In this document: positions 1 through 5,880 of the stretch, piece after piece
How the letters are laid out: the number at the start of each line of letters is the position of its first letter
Position numbering within the stretch: position 1 is the first letter of the stretch
Assembly: GCA_020024115.1 (NCBI GenBank)
Contig: JAHHUF010000104.1
Location: 1-5,880, forward strand
Direction: 5' to 3'
DNA length: 5,880 nucleotides
From: Anaerofilum sp.
GTDB lineage: Bacteria; Bacillota; Clostridia; Oscillospirales; Ruminococcaceae
The notes under the pieces: model-generated
The model's database searches: none
Seen by the model: only the letters and a program-made list of their open reading frames with translations
Told to the model about the DNA's origin: nothing
Position numbers and translations under genes: made by a program

Positions 1-187
1 TCTCAGAATAGTATAGCACATTTTTGTGCACTTTTGAGTTTTCAGATACGCCCTAAAAAATTTACTCAATTGGTCACCGTCAAACCGTAAAGATACCTAC
101 ATCAGTAGTTAAAACCAACATCATAATGACACATTCCTCCCCATCTTTCAATTATCCAAGAAATACTATTTCTATTTTGCTGGAGCA
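1..187. other. Left-edge intergenic DNA, no gene recognised
   Basis: I see no coding sequence I can support here. All + strand frames are broken by stops within short distances, and the stretch reads as AT-rich intergenic or decayed DNA. One frame is open from 113 into the recombinase relic that follows, but the residues before about 188 do not resemble the coiled-coil segment that normally precedes that domain. The stretch may therefore be degraded beyond recognition or be unrelated sequence. Confidence 0.5.
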
Positions 188-435
188 ATGTTGAAAGATG
201 CCAGCACAAATACCACATGTTTCATAGAGAACGACAAAAAATGCACAGAAATCCCAAAGCTAATCGTAGATATTTTGTACACCTTTATCCATAGAGTAAG
301 TGTGGGAGAATGAGCGAAAAAGTATTCTCACAGAAGATTCCCATCTCCTATTGAGATATGGGGCTTATTGAGCAACTTTCAGAAGGACTTCAAAAAAGAT
401 TGTTGGCAAACTTCAAAAAACACGAGGTTGGATAA
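188..435 (+). pseudogene. Decayed C-terminal fragment of a large serine recombinase (DUF4368-type tail)
   Basis: Seen: from 188 one frame reads a segment containing FIENDKKCTEIPKL, then ILYTFIHRVSVGE, and stops at TGA 311-313. The same frame continues as AKKYSHRR to about 337. The neighbouring frame then gives IPISY, a TGA at 352-354, DMGLIEQLSEGLQ and ends with TAA at 433-435. Known: large serine recombinases of clostridial transposons and integrative elements often end in a DUF4368 region of the form FI..(V/R)KYTEI..L....L..FI.RI.V.E, then KYSHRR and an I.YRDIG-like end. Inference: this is that tail, broken by two nonsense changes and one single-base loss near 337. Both TGA codons sit where arginine (CGA) would fit, giving VGER and YRDMG, each one C-to-T change away. 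The N-terminal catalytic serine domain is absent from the window, so it cannot be functional here. I call the family from memory of its pattern; an alignment is needed for certainty. Confidence 0.6.
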
Positions 436-472
436 CAAAAAATGGTGGCTGGGCCACAGCACAACCACCATT
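435..472 (-). terminator. Rho-independent terminator of the GH20 gene
   Basis: Read on the minus strand, AATGGTGG (472-465) pairs perfectly with CCACCATT (448-441). Inside the loop a smaller GCTG/CAGC stem can also form. The stem runs directly into a T-rich tract, TTTTTTGTT, covering about 442-434. This is the normal form of an intrinsic terminator for leftward transcription and lies about 130 bases after the stop codon of the surface glycosidase. On the plus strand no T run follows the hairpin, so it is not expected to stop rightward transcription well. Confidence 0.78.
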
Positions 473-593
473 CCATAGGGACAAGCCTTAAATTGTATAG
501 GTGTTCAGAATGTGTTTCTATGGAATATTGTGGAAGGGGTAACTGCTATTTCACACGATTCACTATCTGAATTTATGTTGATTCCCCTATGGG
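470..593. repeat. CCATAG-based inverted repeats in the 3' untranslated region
   Basis: Three related segments lie between the stop codon and the terminator: ATTCCATAG at 470-478, its exact reverse complement CTATGGAAT at 528-536, and CCCTATGGG at 585-593, which contains the reverse complement of CCATAGGG at 473-480. The first segment can therefore pair with either of the other two, but not with both at once. The stretch has no coding potential I can see. It may be 3' UTR structure, or a scar of a small inverted-repeat element next to the decayed recombinase; short matches like these could also be chance. Confidence 0.4.
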
Positions 594-603
594 TTTGACA
601 ACA

Positions 604-3600
604 TTATTTTACTTTTTTCTTTTTAAAAAATGCTGCTACTGCTGCACCAGCTGCTGTCATTGCAAGCACCCATCCTGATGCTGTGGTATCGCCTGTTTGT
701 ACAGAACCGTTTGCCTTTGCAGGAGGTTGTGGAGTATTTCCTCCATTGGCAGGAGGTTGGGGAGTATTTTGTCCACTTGCAGGGTCTTTGGAAGTATTAT
801 TGGAATTATTATCTGCAATTGGAGGGTCTTTTTTATCATTATCTCCGCTTTCTGATGGTTTCTTTCCTTCTACAATCACTTTAACGGTTGCTTTCAAATT
901 ATTTGGATTTGCCATACCTTCTGCAAGTGTTAGCTTGCCTTCCAGTGTATAGGTTTTACATTCCTGTGCATTGTAGTCTGCTTTGTTCCATACTACATCT
1001 ACTTCTGCTGTTTCATTTTCTCCATATACAACAGATACTTTTTTAGGCAAATTCAACTTTTCAAATGCAGTTCCCTGTACAACCTTAATATCAGGCAATG
1101 GTTTTACAGAGACGATATTTTTGTCTTCTGTTTCACCGGTTTTCGTGAACTTAGCTAGCAAAGCAGTGTTTCCGTCAACCACAAAGGTATATTTTTCATC
1201 CGACGATACTTTCTCACCTGTTGGACGATACCATCCTTCAAACACATAGCCTTTCTTTGGTGTTGCGGTAACAGTTACAGAACTTCCCCATGCAGCTTCT
1301 TGTCCCCCAACTACTTTTCCGCCAGCTTCTGCATCTACATAAATGGTGCAATCGCCTGACTGGTAATTTGCCACATCAAATTCCGATACAGTAACCCATC
1401 CATCGTTGGACTTAGTTGCAACAAATTTGAACCCATATACCATCTGTGCATCAAATGCAAAGGTCTTTTTGCTCTTATCGGCGGCAAATGTTTGGTCTTT
1501 TGCAACCTCTACCCATGCACCATCTTTTTCTTTTTGAATGTAGAGAGATGCCTTTGTCACCAAGCCGCTGTCTTTATCCTGACGCGATGAAAAAGACACA
1601 CGATTGATTTCATATCCTTTGTCAAATTTGACCTCAGCAATTGCTCCATCTGGAAGTGTTCCTTTTTCACCCTTATCAGAATCTACTTTTCCTATATTCT
1701 GACCTTGCCAGTTGGAGTGCCAGTGTGTGCTTGCATTATTGTCAAATGCTTTGACAACTTCACCTTCTGTTGCACCTGCATTTGGTGTTTCTGTGTTGGC
1801 TGTTCCTTTCCATGATGCCTTATTATAGATGTCTTGCTCAGGCTCTTTTTCAGTCACAACAACATTATCAATGATTCCTGCAACAGTGTTCGTTTTGGAA
1901 CCGATTCTTTCTAATGGAAGTGCAAAGGTAGCGTTGGAAATATTCTCATTTTTCACCATGTCATTGTGAATAAACTTGCCTGTTGCATTTGCAAAAAACT
2001 CACCATTCACATATAGGCTTGTCTTTTGCTGGTCTGTTGTGATTGTAATGTTAACACTCTTACCCACAGGAAGCTCATAGTCAAAATAATAGCTATACAA
2101 TTCTCTTGTAAAGCCTAATTTTCCATCTTCCATAATGCGGATGTCATGGGTACCATAGGCTGCATCAGATTCAAACAAAATATCTCCTGGAACGGCTGGC
2201 TTTTCCAATTTAATATCAAAGGATAGCTGGTTTCCATTGCCAAGTCGGTTGATTGGTGATGTTACATAACTTTCACCATCTTTCAACTGCAATGCTTTAT
2301 CTTTCACTTCAGCATTTTTTCCTTCTTTCAAATCACGGCTATTTCCGGAGGTATCCTTCAAGCCATTCTCAAAATCGTAGCTTTCATAGTTATCCCCTGT
2401 TTTATCTTGCTGATAATATGGGTTGGTGTTGGGCCCAGTTCCTTTTTGCTGTGCAAGATTACTCAGTGCATCTGCATTTGGTTTTTCTTTTCCGGTTGCA
2501 GCCCATGTTTTTTCTGCATAAAATGGCATAGCATCAAAGAAACGCCAATACAAGTCAGATTCGCTCAAACCAGAGGCTTTTTTATCAATATTATCATTCC
2601 AAATAGCAAACGCTGCACCTAGCATTTGGTCATCACCAGACGGTACATACTGATAGCCTGAACCTGTACCAACTCTATTCGGCTCAAATTCATTGAAAAT
2701 TCGATTTACATTCAGCAAATCCCCATACGCATAACGACCTTTGTTTCCATTGGGAACCATATAACCATAGTCATCAATGGTATTGATGAGGTTATATCCC
2801 ATATTGTACATTTCAATTCCATCTGCCCAACCACTGGACCAAAGGTTCATTTCTACATCTTTTATTGCTTCTGGTTTAATTTCAGTGGGTGGATTATCTT
2901 TGATTAGTGTCAATCCACCCCACATGCGAACAGGATTTGTATTCTTGATATATGGAACAATATCATTTAAAAACTCTCGGTATGATTTTGGACTATACAA
3001 AAATTCATCTGCACCAATATGCACTGTTGTATCAGCATCAAAAGTTTTATCCTTTGTGTAATCGTCAAAAATTTCTTTTATTTTCACCAAAGCTGCTGGC
3101 TTTGTCAAATCAAAATGGTCTATCAAAGAGTGTTTGTTGCTTACCTGATTTTCCACTTTCAGCTCCGGCCAAACCTTTGTGAATGCAGTTGCATGAGCAG
3201 GCACATCAATCTCAGGGACGACATTCATACCCAATATGCGTTCATCTTGAATAAACTTTTGAAATTCTTTTTTGCTGATGGAATAATCTTTTGCAGTTGG
3301 GGACTCACCATTTGCATTTGTCAAGCTGGACTCCAAACGGAATGCCTCGTATGCTTTGAATCCTTCATTTTCTGTTTCTTTTGTACCATAGTCTTCCAGC
3401 CAAATATAGTTATCGCTCAAATGCGCCTGAAAATCGTTCATTTTATAATAGCGCATTGTTCTTGTAACTTCTTTCATCATCTCCAGTGAAACAGGTTTGC
3501 GAGCAACATCAAACAAAAATCCACGTGTTTTAAAGCGAGGATAGTCACGCATTTGACCTACATTGTATTCTGTATTGTTTTCCTTGTACATCTGAAGAAT

Positions 3601-5271
3601 CGTCTGCATACCATACATATTACCTGTTGTGCTTATTGATGCTACATTGATGCGGTCTTTTTGAATATCCATGGTATATCCTTCTGCATCAAGAAGGGCA
3701 TCTGGTGCTTTGAGTTCAAAGTTAATTGCATTTGCTTTGGGTGCTCCTTGTTCTGCTGTCAGTTTGATTCCTGTAAAATCTTGGTAATCACGGACAAATT
3801 CATCAACTACTACTTTTAATTGAGCATCGGTATAAGTAACCGTTTTTAAAGAAGACACCAAAAGTTTATCTGCTGATGGGGAATACCACTCTTGAATTTC
3901 CGGAATGACAGTCGGCTTTGGATTGCTGCCTTGCTGCTGTGTGTTTATTCCCTTGACAACAACCTCTAAATCGCCTGTATTTTTTGTGTTACCTGTTGCG
4001 GTTTCGGTCACATTGAAAGAAACTTTCACTGTCTTATCTGTCAAAGGATGAACAACAGGCATTTTCCCTTCTTGGTCAACACTGCCGATAATTTGCTCAA
4101 AATCTGCACCATTAAATTCAATGGTAAATCCATCTGTGGGGGCTGGCATATTCCATTTTGTCACATCTGTCGCAATGGTTTGCCCTTGCACAGATTGTGC
4201 CATCGCAGAAACAACTGTATCCAATGCAGGCTGTTGAGGTTGGTTTGCCTGTTCATTTGAATAAACAGCAATTTCAGAAATACTGATGTTGTTATATCCG
4301 TTTGTATCTGGATTTACAATTGAAACATCAAAGTTTTTGAGGGTAAATTCAGACATATAAACAGGTTCATCAAAGATGTATTTTAAATCTGTTTGATATG
4401 CCTGTGTGTTGCCGTCCACAGGCTGATTATCAATATGAACTGTCTTTATTTCTTCATTTTGATTTTTATATTCCAAATCAAAGGATTTTATATTAGAAGG
4501 AATTGGTGCTACATCACGAGTAAATAGTGTGAAATCAATCTCTTTTACTTTTGTTGGTTTTGGGAATGTTGTTTTGAGCCATTGGTCTTTGTAAACATAT
4601 TCTTGACACGCCCAGCGGTCATCCCGCCCGGTTTTTCCGTCCTTTACTTTATCTGCCGAAAATTTATCCCCTTCAATGGAAGATGCAGTTACTGCAACCC
4701 CTTGGTTTTGCATATGGTTGTTATTTTCTGTTGTCTCAACATCCTGCTCCTGCCCATATACTTCAACCTCATTAATGCCAACATTTGGCCAGTAGGAGTC
4801 ATTAGCTTCAAGAACAGTGATTTTTATTTTTGTTCCCAGCACTGGGTTTTCCAGATTGATAATGGATTCAATTGGCTCTATATCTTCATTGTCATCTTTT
4901 TTTACCACTTCCCAAGTGCCATCTTCTTTGAAAACTTCTACCTGCCATTTTTTAATGTTCTGTCTTTCAATCGGCCTTTCCCAAAATACTTTTATTTGAT
5001 GAATGTGTGTTGGTTTTTTCAATGAAAGCTCAATCCATGAACCATTCATTTTGCCGGGACTTGTTCCCCAATGTGTATTTTTGTTTCCGTCCACTGCTTT
5101 TGCGGCCGAAGTTCCTTCGATTTCAAAATCGCTTGCCACAGCTTCACAGTCTTTTGCAAGATTCGATTCCTCTGCCGCATAGAGCACTGGCCCAACATTA
5201 ACCAAAGCAAGATTTGCGACCATAAATGATGCCAGTAACTTGTTTACTACTTGTTTCTTTCTCATTTTCAT
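604..5271 (-). CDS. Secreted, sortase-anchored GH20 beta-hexosaminidase / lacto-N-biosidase-type enzyme with F5/8C (CBM32-like) modules
   Basis: Predicted to cleave N-acetylhexosamine-containing glycans outside the cell while held on the wall. Domains, numbered from the chosen ATG: signal peptide 1 to about 32 (basic MKMRKK, hydrophobic core, cut near LYA/AEE); F5/8C modules about 36-173 (DGNKNTHW) and 187-340; Ig-like 350-442; GH20b 455-575; GH20 catalytic domain 578-920; LamG-like 961-1140; third F5/8C 1147-1304 (DNNASTHWHSNW); InlB-type repeat 1307-1378; Ig-like (Big_4 type) 1387-1469; Pro/Gly linker; sorting signal from 1523. GH20 marks are RGFLFDVAR, AHLSDNYIWLE, EIDVPAHA and HIGADEF; its D755-E756 is the expected catalytic Asp-Glu pair of substrate-assisted retaining catalysis (DNA 3004-3009). 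The dispersin B/LnbB-like branch fits, but hexosaminidase versus lacto-N-biosidase cannot be decided. Start: the open frame reaches TTG at 5301, but ATG at 5271 is preceded by AAGGAAAGGTG; ATG at 5265 is an alternative. The frame is intact and the gene appears monocistronic with its own promoter and terminator. Confidence 0.93.
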   Translation of the reverse strand: MKMRKKQVVNKLLASFMVANLALVNVGPVLYAAEESNLAKDCEAVASDFEIEGTSAAKAVDGNKNTHWGTSPGKMNGSWIELSLKKPTHIHQIKVFWERPIERQNIKKWQVEVFKEDGTWEVVKKDDNEDIEPIESIINLENPVLGTKIKITVLEANDSYWPNVGINEVEVYGQEQDVETTENNNHMQNQGVAVTASSIEGDKFSADKVKDGKTGRDDRWACQEYVYKDQWLKTTFPKPTKVKEIDFTLFTRDVAPIPSNIKSFDLEYKNQNEEIKTVHIDNQPVDGNTQAYQTDLKYIFDEPVYMSEFTLKNFDVSIVNPDTNGYNNISISEIAVYSNEQANQPQQPALDTVVSAMAQSVQGQTIATDVTKWNMPAPTDGFTIEFNGADFEQIIGSVDQEGKMPVVHPLTDKTVKVSFNVTETATGNTKNTGDLEVVVKGINTQQQGSNPKPTVIPEIQEWYSPSADKLLVSSLKTVTYTDAQLKVVVDEFVRDYQDFTGIKLTAEQGAPKANAINFELKAPDALLDAEGYTMDIQKDRINVASISTTGNMYGMQTILQMYKENNTEYNVGQMRDYPRFKTRGFLFDVARKPVSLEMMKEVTRTMRYYKMNDFQAHLSDNYIWLEDYGTKETENEGFKAYEAFRLESSLTNANGESPTAKDYSISKKEFQKFIQDERILGMNVVPEIDVPAHATAFTKVWPELKVENQVSNKHSLIDHFDLTKPAALVKIKEIFDDYTKDKTFDADTTVHIGADEFLYSPKSYREFLNDIVPYIKNTNPVRMWGGLTLIKDNPPTEIKPEAIKDVEMNLWSSGWADGIEMYNMGYNLINTIDDYGYMVPNGNKGRYAYGDLLNVNRIFNEFEPNRVGTGSGYQYVPSGDDQMLGAAFAIWNDNIDKKASGLSESDLYWRFFDAMPFYAEKTWAATGKEKPNADALSNLAQQKGTGPNTNPYYQQDKTGDNYESYDFENGLKDTSGNSRDLKEGKNAEVKDKALQLKDGESYVTSPINRLGNGNQLSFDIKLEKPAVPGDILFESDAAYGTHDIRIMEDGKLGFTRELYSYYFDYELPVGKSVNITITTDQQKTSLYVNGEFFANATGKFIHNDMVKNENISNATFALPLERIGSKTNTVAGIIDNVVVTEKEPEQDIYNKASWKGTANTETPNAGATEGEVVKAFDNNASTHWHSNWQGQNIGKVDSDKGEKGTLPDGAIAEVKFDKGYEINRVSFSSRQDKDSGLVTKASLYIQKEKDGAWVEVAKDQTFAADKSKKTFAFDAQMVYGFKFVATKSNDGWVTVSEFDVANYQSGDCTIYVDAEAGGKVVGGQEAAWGSSVTVTATPKKGYVFEGWYRPTGEKVSSDEKYTFVVDGNTALLAKFTKTGETEDKNIVSVKPLPDIKVVQGTAFEKLNLPKKVSVVYGENETAEVDVVWNKADYNAQECKTYTLEGKLTLAEGMANPNNLKATVKVIVEGKKPSESGDNDKKDPPIADNNSNNTSKDPASGQNTPQPPANGGNTPQPPAKANGSVQTGDTTASGWVLAMTAAGAAVAAFFKKKKVK
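607..705 (-). other. C-terminal cell-wall sorting signal (SVQTGD type)
   Basis: The last 33 residues have the three-part form of a sortase substrate: the motif SVQTGD (residues 1523-1528), a hydrophobic stretch from W1534 to F1549 rich in Ala, and a basic tail KKKKVK. The motif departs from LPXTG by having Val-Gln before Thr-Gly; x-Q-T-G-D motifs of this kind are seen in Clostridia-type surface proteins. Sortase would be expected to cut between Thr and Gly and attach the enzyme to peptidoglycan. No sortase gene lies in the window. Confidence 0.8.
719..770 (-). repeat. 30-base tandem repeat coding for NTPQPPA linker units
   Basis: Two near-identical copies start at 719 and 749 (plus-strand core GCAGGAGGTTG, one varied base, GGAGTATTT). 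They encode the 10-residue period QNTPQPPANG / GNTPQPPAKA in the Pro/Gly/Asn-rich linker just before the sorting signal. The period is a multiple of three, so gain or loss of units would keep the frame. Such linkers typically span the peptidoglycan and project the enzyme outward. Confidence 0.8.
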
Positions 5272-5275
5272 TTTG

Positions 5276-5286
5276 CACCTTTCCTT
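5276..5286 (-). promoter_or_regulatory. Ribosome binding site of the GH20 gene
   Basis: The minus strand reads AAGGAAAGGTG, then four bases, then ATG at 5271. This purine-rich stretch overlaps the 5' end of the longest open frame (TTG 5301, GTG 5298), which argues that translation starts at ATG 5271 (or ATG 5265, ten bases away) and not upstream. The shorter start also gives a conventional signal peptide beginning MKMRKK. Confidence 0.75.
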
Positions 5287-5316
5287 GATTTTTCTCACCA
5301 AACTGACAAAAAGGTG
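5276..5316 (-). promoter_or_regulatory. Possible RBS-masking hairpin in the mRNA leader
   Basis: In the leader, CACCTTT (5316-5310 read on the minus strand) is an exact complement of AAAGGTG (5282-5276), the core of the ribosome binding site. Two further T-G wobble pairs (5309/5283 and 5308/5284) can extend the stem to nine pairs around a loop of about 23 bases. If it forms, the stem hides the Shine-Dalgarno sequence. The trigger, if any, is unknown. I recognise no known riboswitch consensus. Confidence 0.4.
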
Positions 5317-5393
5317 GAGGATGATTTTGGGAAAAATTCAAACTTTAGCTTTGATTTATTCAACCGCCGCCTTTTGCCTATTTCAACTAATTT

Positions 5394-5422
5394 ATTATAA
5401 CAATATAAACATATTTTGTCTA
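5394..5422 (-). promoter_or_regulatory. Sigma-A-type promoter of the GH20 gene
   Basis: On the minus strand the -35 box TAGACA (5422-5417, five of six matches to TTGACA) and a perfect -10 box TATAAT (5399-5394) are separated by exactly 17 bases. Transcription would begin near 5387, giving a leader of about 115 bases before ATG 5271. It is the best promoter match I found upstream of the gene. Confidence 0.75.
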
Positions 5423-5449
5423 TTATTTTTAGATTTAGTATAAATTTTA

Positions 5450-5472
5450 GTGATATTTCACAGATATATCAC
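5450..5472. promoter_or_regulatory. Inverted repeat upstream of the GH20 promoter, candidate regulator site
   Basis: GTGATAT (5450-5456) and ATATCAC (5466-5472) form a perfect seven-base inverted repeat with a nine-base spacer. The centre is about 74 bases upstream of the predicted start of transcription, a position used by activators. No regulator family can be named from it. Confidence 0.35.
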
Positions 5473-5494
5473 AATTTAAATAGACAAATTGAAT

Positions 5495-5520
5495 AATTGA
5501 TGTTTAAATTAGTATCAATT
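5495..5520. promoter_or_regulatory. Second inverted repeat, AATTGAT / ATCAATT
   Basis: AATTGAT (5495-5501) and ATCAATT (5514-5520) are perfect complements with a 12-base spacer. A wider pair, CACAATT (5470-5476) and AATTGTG (5517-5523), encloses it. The stretch is very AT-rich, so chance matches are likely; a regulator site or a structured upstream region is possible. Confidence 0.25.
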
Positions 5521-5523
5521 GTG

Positions 5524-5813
5524 TGACCGAAAACTATACATATCATCTAATACATTATACATAGACTCAAGCAAATAAAATGTTGTAAAACCAAAAACAG
5601 CATTTGTTCAACCAGTATTACTCAGAAAACTTTTTATGATATTGGTCAATGAAAATAGAAAAGCCTGTTCAGTCAGCATATTATATACCTTCATATAAGT
5701 ATGAATCACTCTTTTACTTGATTATGATTTTAGAGCAAAAGAATTCAGCACTTTTAACCATTTAGGCAAGAACATCAGCCAAGCGGCTAAAAGTTTACTA
5801 GCGTTGAACTTAT
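5524..5813. other. AT-rich intergenic stretch, no gene recognised
   Basis: No supported gene lies here. Short open frames exist on the plus strand (for example a 38-codon frame from ATG 5649 and a stop-free run from 5705 to 5857), but they lack ribosome binding sites or start codons and resemble no family I know. The stretch most likely separates two divergent transcription units: the GH20 gene to the left and a gene beyond the right edge. Confidence 0.55.
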
Positions 5814-5839
5814 GTAAACACTATCTAAATAGTGTATAC
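5814..5839. promoter_or_regulatory. 26-base imperfect palindrome, likely operator
   Basis: GTAAACACTAT (5814-5824), a four-base centre CTAA, and ATAGTGTATAC (5829-5839) form two 11-base arms with a single A/A mismatch. The palindrome ends 13 bases before a -10 box and would cover the -35 region of that promoter, as expected of a repressor operator. Two-fold symmetric AT-rich sites containing AGTGTA are reminiscent of GntR-type regulators, but this is only a suggestion. Confidence 0.5.
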
Positions 5840-5849
5840 CCGAGTAATG

Positions 5850-5858
5850 TGATATAAT
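5850..5858 (+). promoter_or_regulatory. Extended -10 promoter firing off the right edge
   Basis: The plus strand reads TGATATAAT, that is TGn followed by a perfect TATAAT (5853-5858). The hexamer 17 bases upstream (TAGTGT) is a poor -35 box, which suits an extended -10 promoter or one needing an activator. Transcription would start near 5865 and the purine-rich end of the window (ACAGAAAGAG) may lead into a ribosome binding site. The gene itself is outside the window. Confidence 0.55.
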
Positions 5859-5880
5859 AGGAACATCAGGACAGAAAGAG

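Noticed and set aside
16..29. A small hairpin GCACA-TTTT-TGTGC followed by T-rich DNA, as a possible plus-strand terminator.
   Set aside because: The stem has only five pairs, the T tract is interrupted, and no gene ending there can be seen.
3019..3489. A 156-codon plus-strand open frame inside the glycosidase gene.
   Set aside because: It is antisense to the conserved GH20 catalytic region, is rich in Cys and Phe as expected of a shadow frame, and has no supporting signals.
5272..5301. A longer start for the glycosidase at TTG 5301 or GTG 5298.
   Set aside because: The ribosome binding site lies downstream of these codons and immediately before ATG 5271; the extra ten residues would only lengthen the charged end of the signal peptide.
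5321..5443. A 40-codon hydrophobic open frame on the plus strand (starts MILGKIQTL) directly after AAGGTGGAGG, antisense to the glycosidase leader and promoter; it resembles a small membrane or type I toxin peptide.
   Set aside because: The GGAGG has no spacing to the ATG, no plus-strand promoter is evident, and the AAGGTGG is better explained as the complement of the glycosidase ribosome binding site.
5649..5765. A 38-codon open frame on the plus strand starting MKIEKPVQS.
   Set aside because: There is no Shine-Dalgarno sequence ahead of the ATG, no recognisable domain, and it lies in AT-rich intergenic DNA.
5705..5857. A 51-codon stop-free run on the plus strand with protein-like composition (contains NISQAAKSLLALN).
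   Set aside because: It has no ATG or ribosome binding site, overlaps the promoter and palindrome at the right edge, matches no family I recognise, and its length is unremarkable for chance.

Overview
The window suggests a low-GC Bacillota, probably a gut or mucosa-associated anaerobe of the Clostridia or Erysipelotrichia type. The evidence is AT-rich intergenic DNA, consensus sigma-A promoter boxes, a Gram-positive cell-wall sorting signal and a very large mosaic surface glycosidase of the kind such commensals use on host glycans. The species cannot be fixed from the sequence.

Layout. Positions 1-187 show no gene I can support. Positions 188-435 (+ strand) carry a decayed C-terminal fragment of what looks like a large serine recombinase (DUF4368-type tail), interrupted by two stop codons and one frameshift: a mobile-element scar. 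Positions 435-472 hold a good intrinsic terminator for the minus strand. The 130 bases between it and the gene contain related inverted repeats built on CCATAG. One gene dominates the window: 604-5271 (minus strand) encodes a secreted, sortase-anchored GH20 beta-hexosaminidase or lacto-N-biosidase-type enzyme of about 1555 residues. It has two N-terminal F5/8C (CBM32-like) modules, an Ig-like module, GH20b plus GH20 catalytic domains, a LamG-like module, a third F5/8C module, an InlB-type repeat, a second Ig-like domain, a Pro/Gly-rich linker and a VQTGD sorting signal.

Upstream of the gene there is a strong minus-strand promoter (TAGACA, 17 bases, TATAAT) at 5394-5422. Its leader of roughly 115 bases contains an exact complement to the ribosome binding site. 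AT-rich inverted repeats further upstream are candidate operators. At the right edge an extended -10 promoter (TGATATAAT, + strand) lies next to a 26-base imperfect palindrome; it points out of the window to a gene not seen here.

Reading: this is a monocistronic, wall-displayed glycan-degrading enzyme with its own promoter and terminator, bordered on its 3' side by the remains of a mobile element. I see no multi-gene novel system. The most interesting signals are the predicted RBS-masking leader, the non-canonical sorting motif and the recombinase relic.
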